In this document: positions 1-8,568 of the stretch, one piece after another
Numbering within the stretch: position 1 is the stretch's first letter
Layout: every line of letters begins with the position of its first letter
Assembly: GCF_029210365.1 (NCBI RefSeq)
Contig: NZ_JARGES010000030.1
Coordinates: forward strand, 1 to 64,000
Source of the DNA: Mesorhizobium sp. YIM 152430
Lineage (GTDB): Bacteria > Pseudomonadota > Alphaproteobacteria > Rhizobiales > Rhizobiaceae
Length of the DNA stretch: 64,000 bases
Reading direction: 5' to 3'
Made by a program: the position numbers and the translations under genes
The notes under the pieces: generated by a model
Told to the model about the DNA's origin: nothing
The model's database searches: none
Seen by the model: the letters and a program-made list of their open reading frames with translations, nothing else

Positions 1-18
1 AGGGTTTGAGGCCGCGTG

Positions 19-345
19 TCACGACACGGCCACCGCGCGGATTTCGAGCGCACGACGCCGGCCGATTTCACCAATCTCTTTGATGTCGTGCGCGATGCCG
101 TCGAACATGATCCGATCGGCCGTGGTGATGCCTTCGCGCCAACGGACGCGGAAGACGGTCGTGCCGGCCTCCACTTCGCCGAAGCCCATAGCCATCTCGT
201 CAAAGGACCGGCGCATGATCTCGGCATGGGTCGTGGCAATTTCCGTCCAGGCGGCGACGACGCTGCCAGAATCCGAAACGGTTTCGGTTTTGCGTTCAAT
301 GGTAATGATGCGATCGAGCTTTCCAGCGCGCATTACACGATCCAC
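19..345 (-). CDS. phage head closure / head-tail joining protein
   Basis: A 108-residue protein of the phage head-tail adaptor (Phage_H_T_join / HK97 head closure) type, which would close the filled capsid and dock the tail. The N-terminal MRAGKLDRIITIERKTE followed by a beta-rich body with VFRVRWREGITTADRI is the usual family pattern. It overlaps the start-side neighbour (333..746) by 13 bases and is the last gene of the packaging-head block seen in this window; the phage region continues beyond the left edge. Family call is from motif memory. Confidence 0.8.
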   Translation of the reverse strand: MDRVMRAGKLDRIITIERKTETVSDSGSVVAAWTEIATTHAEIMRRSFDEMAMGFGEVEAGTTVFRVRWREGITTADRIMFDGIAHDIKEIGEIGRRRALEIRAVAVS

Positions 346-746
346 CGAATTAGGGCTTCCATCGAAAGGACGCCATGGCCGAACGCCGGGTCAGGGTCGC
401 GTGGGAAGGCGCTGCGCACCACTTTGAAGTGATCGCAATAGCCGCCGGCCACTTCGAGATTCTTGTCGAGCGCGCCTTGCACCGCGAAAGCGATCTCGTG
501 CGCAGCGTCGGCACCCTGATCGTGCGTCCAAATGTGGAGGTCGAGATACACCCACGCGGCACGTTGCGACGTGTAGTCGTGGCCGTGCAAGGTCGTGGTG
601 CTGTTCGCCATGATGATGCACGGCGTCTCGCCGGGCCGGGTCGAGCCGGAACGGATGTTCGCAGGATCGACCAGCGCCGTGACGGCCGGCGTGGTGATCA
701 GCTTCGATCGGATAGCGGTGCGAAGGGCAAGGGTCGGCTCGATCAT
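333..746 (-). CDS. tail completion protein (DUF3168-like)
   Basis: A 137-residue protein with the DUF3168 pattern: an N-terminal helix (MIEPTLALRTAIRSKL), a loop with VDPANIRSGSTRPGETPCIIM, and WVYLDLHIWTHDQGADAAHEIA in the middle. Members cap or complete the tail at the head-tail interface. It overlaps the upstream gp10-like gene by 4 bases, consistent with translational coupling in a head-tail module. Confidence 0.75.
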   Translation of the reverse strand: MIEPTLALRTAIRSKLITTPAVTALVDPANIRSGSTRPGETPCIIMANSTTTLHGHDYTSQRAAWVYLDLHIWTHDQGADAAHEIAFAVQGALDKNLEVAGGYCDHFKVVRSAFPRDPDPAFGHGVLSMEALIRWIV

Positions 747-1162
747 TGGTTTTTCCAGTGCTCGCGCACGGCCTTGGCGACGGCGCGTTTCGTTCGGTTC
801 TGAAGTCGTTTGCGCAGGAGTCGGAAGGCCGGCCAGAAGAATGGCTGCGCCTCGTGGTGGCTAGTTCCGTATTCTTGCAAATGGGGGTAGCGGGTTTGCT
901 CGTCGCCGACAGTCACCAGCACTTCCAACTCGCCAGCGACACGCGAGCCGCCCGGCTGGGAATAGGCCGGCGTCTGGTCGCCGGGCGCGGTGACGGCGAT
1001 CGATTCTTTCAGATCACCTTCATCTTCAGGTGCAAGCTGGCGCATCAGGCCGGCGAGTTCTTCGCCAGACTGCACAAGCGACGGCTGCACGGCTTCGCGG
1101 ACGCTCTTCGGAATCGCTTCAAGGCGGCGCTGAAGCCGCGCGATCTGCGGTGAAACAGCCAT
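743..1162 (-). CDS. HK97 gp10-like phage protein
   Basis: A 139-residue basic protein resembling HK97 gp10 family tail-joining proteins. The opening helix with RLEAIPKSVREAVQPSLVQSGEELAGLMRQLAP is typical, as is the C-terminal HPF-like segment with ARPFFWPAF-type residues (here AQPFFWPAFRLLRKRL). It sits between the head-tail connector and DUF3168 genes, the standard place for gp10. Confidence 0.78.
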   Translation of the reverse strand: MAVSPQIARLQRRLEAIPKSVREAVQPSLVQSGEELAGLMRQLAPEDEGDLKESIAVTAPGDQTPAYSQPGGSRVAGELEVLVTVGDEQTRYPHLQEYGTSHHEAQPFFWPAFRLLRKRLQNRTKRAVAKAVREHWKNQ

Positions 1163-1164
1163 GA

Positions 1165-1458
1165 TCAGAACGTCCAGATGCGATAGGGCCGGATTAGATC
1201 GACCACGCCGAAGGGGAGTTCGGACGCCGACACGCCGACAAGAACGGCTTCCCGGTTCTCATAGAGGTGCGCGGCAAGCTGAAGGATGGCTTCGCGGATG
1301 GCGGCCGGGAACGGATCAAGGCCGGCGAGCGGTTCGCCGACATAGGATTCGATCCAGCCGGACGCGGCGGCGAGCTTGGCCGAAAGGAAGGCGTCGTATT
1401 CCTGATCGAGGTCGAGATTGAGTTGCCGACGCAGATCGGCAGCGTTCGGCAAGGTCAT
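1165..1458 (-). CDS. head-tail connector protein (gp6-like)
   Basis: A 97-residue, mostly helical protein of the phage gp6-like head-tail connector family, which forms a ring under the portal. Features seen are the start MTLPNAADLRRQLNLD, a helix ending in AASGWIESYVGEPL, the conserved IREAILQLAAHLYENREA segment and the terminal VVDLIRPYRIWTF. It overlaps the upstream DNA-binding-repeat protein by 4 bases. Confidence 0.8.
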   Translation of the reverse strand: MTLPNAADLRRQLNLDLDQEYDAFLSAKLAAASGWIESYVGEPLAGLDPFPAAIREAILQLAAHLYENREAVLVGVSASELPFGVVDLIRPYRIWTF

Positions 1459-1922
1459 TGCGAAGCCTTTTCGGTGTGGGAATCTATTTCGGAAATCTCG
1501 GAAGCGTCGCTCCCCGCGCCGGTCCCCAAGGACGCCCGCAAATTGGAGACCACCCCCGGCTTGGCCTTGCCGCGCGGCGGTGTCGTCAATGCCTTCTCGA
1601 TCGTCCAGCCTTCATCAAGTCTCCGGCCGATCGTGGTTCGCGATATGCCAGTGATGCGCGACCATTCGAGCAAGGATCGAGTCTCGCCGTTGAACGTCGC
1701 CATGATTGCATTCGGGCGCGTAGGTCGCCGATCTTCTTCTTCACTAGGATCAGGAAGGCGAAAGCCCTTCTTGACGAGCATCGGCTTCGTGATGGCTTTG
1801 CCGACGCGCATACCGGCACGTAGGCGCTGCATGATGATTTCGACGGTGATGCCGTAGTCGAGCGCCCATTCGCTGATCGACTGTGTGACGCCATTGAACG
1901 TGAGAAGATCGTCGCGCGTCAT
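1455..1922 (-). CDS. phage protein with two HTH-like DNA-binding repeats
   Basis: A 155-residue protein with two copies of a ~40-residue module. Both start with FNG and share the pattern FNGxTxSxxEWxxxxGIxxxxIxxRLxxGxxxxKAxTxP (residues about 9-48 and 76-115). Such modules are seen as small DNA-binding repeats next to phage or homing nucleases. Here it lies beside an HNH nuclease, so a packaging or nuclease-targeting role is possible, but the function is unknown. Confidence 0.6.
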   Translation of the reverse strand: MTRDDLLTFNGVTQSISEWALDYGITVEIIMQRLRAGMRVGKAITKPMLVKKGFRLPDPSEEEDRRPTRPNAIMATFNGETRSLLEWSRITGISRTTIGRRLDEGWTIEKALTTPPRGKAKPGVVSNLRASLGTGAGSDASEISEIDSHTEKASQ

Positions 1923-2021
1923 CGCACGGGCCTCATGTAATCGTTCACACGGTAATCAAATGTTAGAGACGGCCGGCCGCGCGAACCGTAGCTTGAGCGG
2001 ACATCAACAGGAGGGGTCCGC

Positions 2022-2354
2022 ATGGTTGATGCGAAAGAGCAAACGCTGTTGTTGCTCGCGAACCGGACGGAAGTGCAGCTTGGCGACATGCGTGTTGATC
2101 TCGACGTAGCCGCGCGTCTTGTTGATCTTGGGCTAGTCGCAATCGATGACACGACGCACATGATCAAGCTGACAGCTAATGGCGTTGCGAGACTGAAGCG
2201 CTGGAAAGATGTAAGGGGTGCTGACAGGCAGGGGGGTGAAGGCGTCATCGGCCGCGCTCCGCTCTCTGAAGCGGACCATCGTGGCAAGATTTACAGCAAG
2301 CCAGCCAGTTTCCCCGATCCCAAAAGAGGCGCTGATCGCCCTTATGGGGAATGA
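2022..2354 (+). CDS. small hypothetical protein, opposite strand in phage block
   Basis: A 110-residue reading frame on the strand opposite the phage head genes. Its ATG follows a strong ribosome binding site (AACAGGAGGGGTCCGC). The first 65 residues look like a winged-helix remnant (LLLLANRTEVQLGDMRV... LVDLGLVAIDD... IKLTANGVARLKRW). The last ~35 residues overlap the HNH gene on the other strand and look non-native, so the gene may be extended into antisense sequence. No function assigned. Confidence 0.45.
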   Translation: MVDAKEQTLLLLANRTEVQLGDMRVDLDVAARLVDLGLVAIDDTTHMIKLTANGVARLKRWKDVRGADRQGGEGVIGRAPLSEADHRGKIYSKPASFPDPKRGADRPYGE

Positions 2355-2586
2355 CGTGATGCACGATCGTGGCCGGTCGGCCGCAACCGTTGTGCCGGCA
2401 ATACGGGAACATGCGCAGGAAGGCGGCGCGCGCCTTCTGCCATTCGGAGGTGTAGCCGCGCTGCCGAGCGGAAGGCCGGCGGCGATCATGGCGAGCCTTA
2501 CGGGCGCGATCGGCCGTGATCTGACACGCGCAACGTTGATCGGCCGGGACGATATTGCCGCACGAGCAAAGGCGGGGCGGACGCAT
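2245..2586 (-). CDS. HNH endonuclease
   Basis: A 113-residue phage HNH nuclease. Two zinc-binding CxxC-type pairs frame the HNH core: C-S-C near residues 8-10, then YCRHNGCG, IVHHVIPHKGD and WLACCKSCHDGP. HNH proteins of this kind work with the terminase in packaging of cos phages. Its ATG overlaps the TGA of the upstream 193-residue gene. In many phages it sits near the terminase genes; here it lies within the head genes instead. Confidence 0.82.
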   Translation of the reverse strand: MRPPRLCSCGNIVPADQRCACQITADRARKARHDRRRPSARQRGYTSEWQKARAAFLRMFPYCRHNGCGRPATIVHHVIPHKGDQRLFWDRGNWLACCKSCHDGPLQRAERGR

Positions 2587-3167
2587 CAGTGCTTCCCCCG
2601 GCGCGCATTGGCCTTCAGCTTGGCGATGCCCGAAAGCACTTCGCTTTCGCTCACGTCCTCGCGTGGGTCATAGGTCGGTTCGTCTTCGGTGCTGCCATGA
2701 ATGGCTTTGAGCTTGGCGATGAGGCCGCGTTGGGCTGCGATGATCTCGCCGGGTGTGGCGTTCCATGTCGCTTCGGGCGTCCAGCCAAGCCAGCCGGTGC
2801 CGATCTCAAAGCAGCTTTCGAAGAACTCTGCGAAGGTCATCGCCTTGGATGGCGACGTTTCGGGCGTCTCATCAGCGTCAGCGCCGATCAGGGCGGCAAT
2901 ATATTGCATGAGCGCCGGCTTGAGGCGATCGAGCTTCAGGACGCCGTTCTTTTCGATGTCACGCACAAGGGCGGCGAGTGCCGCCGCGTCGTTCGAACCG
3001 TGTTCGATCAGGTCGGCCACGACTGCCAAATCGGAATCGAGGACGCCCTGAATGAGCGCCGCGAATCCATGTCGGCGCTGAAGGTGATATGCGGCTCGCA
3101 GCGACGGGCGAAGCGTTGCGCTAACGCCGTCCACCGCGATCGTGATAGGGTCAGATGCGAGCCGCAT
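2586..3167 (-). CDS. phage tail assembly chaperone-like protein
   Basis: A 193-residue protein. The N-terminal half (ITIAVDGVSATLRPSLRAAYHLQRRHG) resembles proteins of the tail-chaperone type. The C-terminal half carries a segment (GTGWLGWTPEATWNATPGEI) that matches the W-x-P-x-x-x-W pattern of phage and gene-transfer-agent tail assembly chaperones. The position between capsid and connector genes is unusual for a chaperone. Assignment is by pattern only. Confidence 0.5.
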   Translation of the reverse strand: MRLASDPITIAVDGVSATLRPSLRAAYHLQRRHGFAALIQGVLDSDLAVVADLIEHGSNDAAALAALVRDIEKNGVLKLDRLKPALMQYIAALIGADADETPETSPSKAMTFAEFFESCFEIGTGWLGWTPEATWNATPGEIIAAQRGLIAKLKAIHGSTEDEPTYDPREDVSESEVLSGIAKLKANARRGKH

Positions 3168-3171
3168 GGTC

Positions 3172-4722
3172 TTAGGCCGCTGCCATCTTCAGCTTGCGGA
3201 AGGCATCAGTGCGCACCACGCCAGCGCCGACACGGCGGCGAGCATGGAAGCGGACAAGCCCTTCGGTTGCCAGAAGGTAGGGATTCGGGCGAACGGCAAG
3301 CTCGATCCGGTCATAGATGCGATAGCCGGCCTTGAAGTCGCCGAAAATGATCGGTTCGGCGTCGGCGGCGATGTCGGCCATATCGACCAGCTCGACCACG
3401 GGACGGCCAAGGATCGTTTCCGGCTGGCCTGCCTGATAGGACGGCTGCCACAGATAGTTGCCGTGACCGTCCTTCAGCTTGCGGATGGCGGCAAGCGTGG
3501 TGCCGTTCATCGCCCACGTGCCGCGATTGCGGTAGACGGCCGGAAGGGCATACATCATCGAAATCAGCGCGTCGGCGTCGATCAGGGCGGCGTGGCCGTT
3601 GTCGAACTCGACAATGCCGGCATCGGTCATGAAGCCCTTCGGTTCAAGAGCGAGCGAGCCGTTGACGAAAGCGATGCCTTCCTTGGCCGCGAAGTCTTCG
3701 GCGAGCGCAAGGCGGACTTCGGCTTCAACGTCATGCGTGGCATCCTCGATCAGCCAATTGCCGATATCGACGTGCGTCGTCATTTCCTTGATCGACAGTT
3801 CCATCTGATCGAAGGTCGGTTCGGACGCTTCGGAAGCGACGGTTTCACCCTTCCACTTGGCATTGGTGACGGACAGGCGCTTCGGCAGCATGATCGTATG
3901 CGAGCCGGTCGAACGGACATCGGCGATGCCGCGAACCGGCGAGAACTCGACCAGATTGCGAAGGAACTCGCCGGAGCGGTCTTCCGGTGCGAGGATGTAG
4001 CCGGGCGCGTCGGTCGCGACGGTCAGAGCCTTGCGATCGAGTTCGGTGCCGCGAAGGAAGTCGGCGAATGCCTTGCGCTCGAAATTGTCATTGTCGCCGG
4101 CCGGGTGATTGGTGTTGGCGGCGAGCGGGCGATTGCTCTTCGCCTCGATCTTATCGAGCCGGGCATTCACTTCGGCCTTCAGCGCGTCCAGCGCCTTGGT
4201 ATCGATGACCGGATCGGCCTTCGGCTGGTTTTCGTTCTTCAGTTCGGGTTCCATATGGTTCTCCATTGCCGGGCCATCCGTCGCGGCTTTCATTGAGGTG
4301 ATGGTCGCGCCGGGATGGCAGGGAACGGCGACGATGCTGATTTCGTGAAGGTCGAGTGCCGAGATGGTGCGACCACCACCGGCACGAGCTTTGGCCTTGC
4401 GGGTGACAAACCCGATCGACAAGCCGGCGACGGCCTTCTCGCGGACAAGCGCGCGAACCTCGCGAGCGCGGGCAACGTCATCGATAAGAAGACGGCCCTT
4501 CACCTGAAGGCCGGCGTCGGTTTCGGTGATCTCATCCCAAACGCCGATGGCTTGGCCCTGATCATGGGCGAAGAGCATCGGGACGCGGGACGGCGCGGCG
4601 AACGCGCCTTTTTCGATCAGGTCGCCGACGCGATCGGGCGAACCGAACGGCCACGCGATGCCGGTGATGGTGCCGGCGTCGTCAACGCTGAAGGACGCCT
4701 TGATTTCGAGACGTTCGGTCAT
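3172..4722 (-). CDS. prohead protease-major capsid protein fusion (HK97 type)
   Basis: A 516-residue single frame. Residues 1 to about 145 are an HK97-type prohead serine protease (start MTERLEIKASFSVDD; GIAWPFGSPDRVGDLIEKGAF; LFAHDQ with the catalytic His; VAGLSIGF with the catalytic Ser; DLHEISIVAVPCHPGA). From about 170 a delta/scaffold helix (LDALKAEVNARLDKIE) is followed by the HK97-fold capsid domain (ERKAFADFLRG... PGYILAPEDRSGEFLRNL... to RVGAGVVRTDAFRKLKMAAA). It shells the capsid after self-cleavage. Most HK97-like phages have separate protease and capsid genes. Confidence 0.9.
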   Translation of the reverse strand: MTERLEIKASFSVDDAGTITGIAWPFGSPDRVGDLIEKGAFAAPSRVPMLFAHDQGQAIGVWDEITETDAGLQVKGRLLIDDVARAREVRALVREKAVAGLSIGFVTRKAKARAGGGRTISALDLHEISIVAVPCHPGATITSMKAATDGPAMENHMEPELKNENQPKADPVIDTKALDALKAEVNARLDKIEAKSNRPLAANTNHPAGDNDNFERKAFADFLRGTELDRKALTVATDAPGYILAPEDRSGEFLRNLVEFSPVRGIADVRSTGSHTIMLPKRLSVTNAKWKGETVASEASEPTFDQMELSIKEMTTHVDIGNWLIEDATHDVEAEVRLALAEDFAAKEGIAFVNGSLALEPKGFMTDAGIVEFDNGHAALIDADALISMMYALPAVYRNRGTWAMNGTTLAAIRKLKDGHGNYLWQPSYQAGQPETILGRPVVELVDMADIAADAEPIIFGDFKAGYRIYDRIELAVRPNPYLLATEGLVRFHARRRVGAGVVRTDAFRKLKMAAA

Positions 4723-5057
4723 TCGCTTTCACCTTGTCGCTGATCTTCCTGGCTGGTCGTCGGCGAGCCGAGCCAAACGGTTTCGAGGATGGCGAACGCG
4801 AGCGGGATCGAGTCGGCGAGCGGCCGGGTCTGGACGTAGGTCGCGACCAGCGCGGCGGCTTCCTTCGGATCAGTGCCGCCACCGATCAGAGCCAGCCGGA
4901 TCGTTTCAGAGATGTCGGTGATCGAGAAATGAAGCGAGCACATCCGCTGAAAGAGCGCGCCGATGCCGACGCCGGTCTTGCGCTGAAGCTCTTCAATGAG
5001 GGGGAATGGCAAGGCGAACATCCGTTCGCCGTCGCCGAAAAATGCGACGTGCGTCAT
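4719..5057 (-). CDS. gene-transfer-agent family / tail chaperone-like protein
   Basis: A 112-residue protein whose central region (PLIEELQRKTGVGIGALFQRM... ISETIRLALIGGGTDPKEAAALVATYV) fits the small gene-transfer-agent family proteins (phage_TAC group) that assist tail assembly. It overlaps the portal gene by 4 bases upstream and the capsid gene by 4 bases downstream, so it is cotranslated with both. Confidence 0.6.
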   Translation of the reverse strand: MTHVAFFGDGERMFALPFPLIEELQRKTGVGIGALFQRMCSLHFSITDISETIRLALIGGGTDPKEAAALVATYVQTRPLADSIPLAFAILETVWLGSPTTSQEDQRQGESE

Positions 5058-6292
5058 GCGGCGTCCTTTGCGGGGATGGTGTTGTCGTTCTCGCCGACAG
5101 GCTTGCCGGGCGTGATGTTGGGATTGTCGAGCGTGTCAGCGCCGGGCTTGGCGGGAAGGTTCAAGCCGCTGCGCACTTCGTTCGCCGTCATCGCGCCCAT
5201 GGCGCGATACTGCGCATAGGTCGTGGCGCGTGTGGCGGCGTTGGCCGACAGAAGGTCGTCAAGGATGAACTCGACATAGAAGCCTTCGGCGCGCTCTTCG
5301 GCCGAAAGCAGGACGCGCGCATAGGCCCATTCCCATGCGTCCAGCCACGGCCGAAGCGTGAGGGTCAGGAACTGTTGCGCCATCTCTTCGCTATTGGACC
5401 ATGTGGCGCGCGTCAGATCGAAGAGCATGGGCGGTGGGACGCGGAAGAGCCGGGCGATTTCCTCGATCTGGAAACGGCGGTTCTCCAAGAACTGCGCATC
5501 GGTCGAGGTCATCGTCGCCGGATTGTAGGTCCAGCCGTCATCAAGGAAGAGCGGGTCGGCGTTGCCGTTGGCCTGCCACGCACGGAACGCCTTCTTGATG
5601 TTTGCCATGACGGATGCGCCGCCATCGCTTCCGGTGTTGGCGCGACCTTCTTTCGACAGGATCGCGGACGGGCGCGCACCGCTGCCGAAGAGTTGCGCGG
5701 CGTGGCGCTCCAAAACGGTTGCAAGGCCGATCGCCTCTTTACCGGCGCTGATCGGCGAGACGCCAAGCGGGGCGGCAATATGGAGAATGTCGCGATAGTG
5801 GAAGCTGACTTCACGGCCGGCATTGTCGCGCTGCACATAGGACGGTTCGCCGCTGGCGTCGTCAATCTTGATGGTGATCGAGCGGGGATCGAGCCGGGTA
5901 AAGAAAACGGCGCGGCCGGCGAAGTTGCGGCCGACATGCGCATAGCCGCTGCCGTGCAAGAGCGCGTCGGCGGTGAGTTGGCCGCGAAGCTCGCCGGCCG
6001 AAGTCCAGTCGTTCGCCTCGTCATGGACAAGGCGATAGGCGGCATGGTCGGAAGCGGTTCGCTTCCCGCCAGAAGGTTCTTTCAGGAAAACCTTGGCGGG
6101 AAGCGAACCAATCGTGCCGGCGATAAGCACGATAGCGGAATGGACGGCCGGGACGCGCAAAGCGGTCGCGGCATTGATCGAGGGACCGGAGACAGTCGGC
6201 GTGACGCCGAAGATGCCGAAAGCATCGGGGTTGTTAAGCGAGACTGACTTCTTTTCAGTCTCGCCTAAAAACAATCGCTTCAACTCTTTCAT
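5054..6292 (-). CDS. HK97 family phage portal protein
   Basis: A 412-residue portal, the dodecameric channel through which DNA enters the capsid. Family landmarks are VPAVHSAIVLIAGTIGSLPAKVF near the N-terminus, LTADALLHGSGYAHVGRN, HYRDILHIA, and the late ARLFRVPPPMLFDLTRATWSNSEEMAQQFLTLTL. I chose the ATG giving MKELKRLFLG; a TTG 9 bases earlier is possible. It is the first phage structural gene after the integrase; a terminase would normally lie upstream of it but is absent. Confidence 0.9.
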   Translation of the reverse strand: MKELKRLFLGETEKKSVSLNNPDAFGIFGVTPTVSGPSINAATALRVPAVHSAIVLIAGTIGSLPAKVFLKEPSGGKRTASDHAAYRLVHDEANDWTSAGELRGQLTADALLHGSGYAHVGRNFAGRAVFFTRLDPRSITIKIDDASGEPSYVQRDNAGREVSFHYRDILHIAAPLGVSPISAGKEAIGLATVLERHAAQLFGSGARPSAILSKEGRANTGSDGGASVMANIKKAFRAWQANGNADPLFLDDGWTYNPATMTSTDAQFLENRRFQIEEIARLFRVPPPMLFDLTRATWSNSEEMAQQFLTLTLRPWLDAWEWAYARVLLSAEERAEGFYVEFILDDLLSANAATRATTYAQYRAMGAMTANEVRSGLNLPAKPGADTLDNPNITPGKPVGENDNTIPAKDAA

Positions 6293-6408
6293 GCCACGCA
6301 ACGCAACAACACTCCAAATACTTCGATCTGGAATATTGTCTCACGGTCGAATCAGCGTGTGAATCCGGTTTATTTGCTCAAGGTAGGAATAAATTCATTG
6401 ACTTTTTA

Positions 6409-7986
6409 CTAGATTTCATATCTAGGTAGTTTGTCGATGGCGGCTTTCTTTGCCCTGATCGTCACATCCCCATAGCTATCGCCGGCCGTCTTCGCCGCAT
6501 GTCCTTGGATGGCGTCAAGCGTCCGGTCGGAAATCCCCTCTTCCCGACCGACCGTCTTGAAACGGTGCCGCCATCCGTGGCTTGGGCTGACGCCTTCCGG
6601 CACGATTTCGAGCTTCTGAAGCCATTCACTGATCCGGCCGGCGACGGTGCGTGCGGCGCTTGCCGCCTTCACGCCTTTGCGGTTGGGATAGAACAATGGG
6701 CCACCTGACGAGGCAGCCACGAAATCCATGAAGCCCATGTCGATCAATTGCGGATGCAACGGAACGTCGCGGTAGCCGCCTGCTTTGACGGTGCCAGCGT
6801 CGGGCGTTATCCGCATGACATGGACATCGCCTTCCTTCCGGAAGTCCTCTTTGCGAAGCTGCACAATCTCTCCGATGCGCGCGCCGGAGAACGCGCATAG
6901 GACCGGCGACCAGCGCTTCGCGGCCGTGGTCGCGGGATGTTCGGTCGTCGCCGCGTTGTCGGTGATCGTCGGCTTGTGGTTCCGAGCCGCGCGAAGGATG
7001 ATCAGGGCTTCCTGATCGGTGAAGCCCTTTTCGCGCGACAGTTGCTTGCGCGGCACTTGCTGGCGAACCTTCTCCGCGACGTTCTCTTCAAGTCGGTCAT
7101 TCTCGACAGCCCATTTCAGGACAGTGCGGACGGATGCGAGGTTCACGTCGCCGACCGTCTTAGCCGAGAGCGTCTTCAAGCGCGCATCGCGCCAGTCCAT
7201 GAGGTTTTGCTTCGTCAGCCGCCGCGCGTCATCGTGGCCGACGAATTTGATCAGATCGGTGAAGACCGGCGACCATCGTTTCGCAATCCCCTTCCCCTTC
7301 CCTATGACCTCGCGGCTGGCGACGTAATCCGTGAAGAGGCGCTTGATCGAGACGGGAGGCTTTTCGTCTTTGACCGGCGCGGCGTTGGCGATAACGGGAT
7401 GCGATGGAATGCCGGTAAAGTCGCCTTCGTCACGTTCGGCAACGCGCGACAGTGCCTCATACTCGGAAATGCACATGGCGCGCGCCAAGGTGCGCCATTC
7501 TTCGCTGCCGGGTTCAGCGGTAGTGTTCCCAAGGCGTCGGTAATACTCAATCCGCTCGCCGACGAGCTCCTGAAGCTCTTCGTTCGTGAGCCGCCCGGCG
7601 ATGCCGTCGCGAAGCTGCGCGACAAGCCTTTCATCCACATAGCCGGCGCTGTGCCGAGCATCCATGTTCCGAAGCTGATCATCAAATGCGAGCCGGGACT
7701 GATAGTTGCGCAGGGCGATCTGGTCCGCTGCCAGCGGATAGCGGCCGATCGTGACTTGCCGTTGGCCTGCCTCCACCGCGCGCCGTTCGGCAAGCGCAAT
7801 CTCGTGCTGAAGCAAGGCCACGGCGCCGGGCAGCTTTTTCATCGCTTCGCGTCGATCGGGGCCAAGCGGCGACCGAAGTTCGGTCTTTCCGACGAACTGA
7901 CGAAGCTCTTTCGGGACGACCAGCCGCGCGAAATGTCGACCGTCTCGATTGAGCAGATTTCGGACTGTGCCAGCCATGGCGAGCAT
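6409..7986 (-). CDS. tyrosine-type site-specific integrase
   Basis: A 525-residue phage integrase. The N-terminus (RNLLNRDGRHFARLVVPKELRQFVGKTELRSPLG) is a DUF6538-type domain, followed by a core-binding domain and a catalytic domain. Catalytic residues seen are Arg in SGARIGEIVQLR, His-x-x-Arg in HGWRHR, and His...Tyr in QGHAAKTAGDSYGD. The gene starts 83 bases from the 3' end of tRNA-Thr, which is therefore the likely attachment site of this element. A hairpin at the 3' end (CTAGAT-N5-ATCTAG) covers the stop codon. Confidence 0.9.
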   Translation of the reverse strand: MLAMAGTVRNLLNRDGRHFARLVVPKELRQFVGKTELRSPLGPDRREAMKKLPGAVALLQHEIALAERRAVEAGQRQVTIGRYPLAADQIALRNYQSRLAFDDQLRNMDARHSAGYVDERLVAQLRDGIAGRLTNEELQELVGERIEYYRRLGNTTAEPGSEEWRTLARAMCISEYEALSRVAERDEGDFTGIPSHPVIANAAPVKDEKPPVSIKRLFTDYVASREVIGKGKGIAKRWSPVFTDLIKFVGHDDARRLTKQNLMDWRDARLKTLSAKTVGDVNLASVRTVLKWAVENDRLEENVAEKVRQQVPRKQLSREKGFTDQEALIILRAARNHKPTITDNAATTEHPATTAAKRWSPVLCAFSGARIGEIVQLRKEDFRKEGDVHVMRITPDAGTVKAGGYRDVPLHPQLIDMGFMDFVAASSGGPLFYPNRKGVKAASAARTVAGRISEWLQKLEIVPEGVSPSHGWRHRFKTVGREEGISDRTLDAIQGHAAKTAGDSYGDVTIRAKKAAIDKLPRYEI

Positions 7987-8069
7987 CCATTTTGTTACGA
8001 CGTTTGTAACATCAATATGGACGCAAACCCTTGCGGGTCAAGGACTTTAGCGATTTCAAGGGGATAGGA

Positions 8070-8144
<75 letters not shown>

Positions 8145-8264
8145 TTCCGGATGCGGCGGTCTTCTGCCATAGGAAGGGGGGAGAGCGCAAGCGGGCAAAC
8201 CAGCTTTTCGGGCGACCTTGCGAAAGCTGTTCCGTCGGGGCGGGACAGGCGCTAGATATCGGCC

Positions 8265-8462
8265 ATGACCAGCCAGACACGCCCGCCCCCGAAGACCAGC
8301 GAAGCCGAACGGCAGGAGAACGCGCGCCAGAAGCGGCTTGCCGAGCGGCTGCGCGCCAATCTGCAAAAGCGCAAGGCGCAATCGCGCGCGCGGCGCGCCG
8401 GCGAGGCCGACGAGCGGCCGGACGGGCTGTTGCAGGAGGATGACGGCGACGCGGATAAGTGA
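8265..8462 (+). CDS. small basic hypothetical protein upstream of murA
   Basis: A 65-residue protein, very rich in Arg, Lys, Gln and Glu ([26 protein letters not shown]), probably one long charged helix. Small proteins of this composition commonly precede murA in Hyphomicrobiales genomes. Function unknown; nucleic-acid contact is a guess from charge alone. Confidence 0.65.
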   Translation: MTSQTRPPPKTSEAERQENARQKRLAERLRANLQKRKAQSRARRAGEADERPDGLLQEDDGDADK

Positions 8463-8568
8463 CGCCCGCGCCGGAGCGTTCCTTGAACCGGCGGTTTCTA
8501 TACGCTACAGCCCGCCTTTACCCCTGCGAACAGCCGAGTCCCTCTGGGACCGGGAAAGAGAAGAACAG

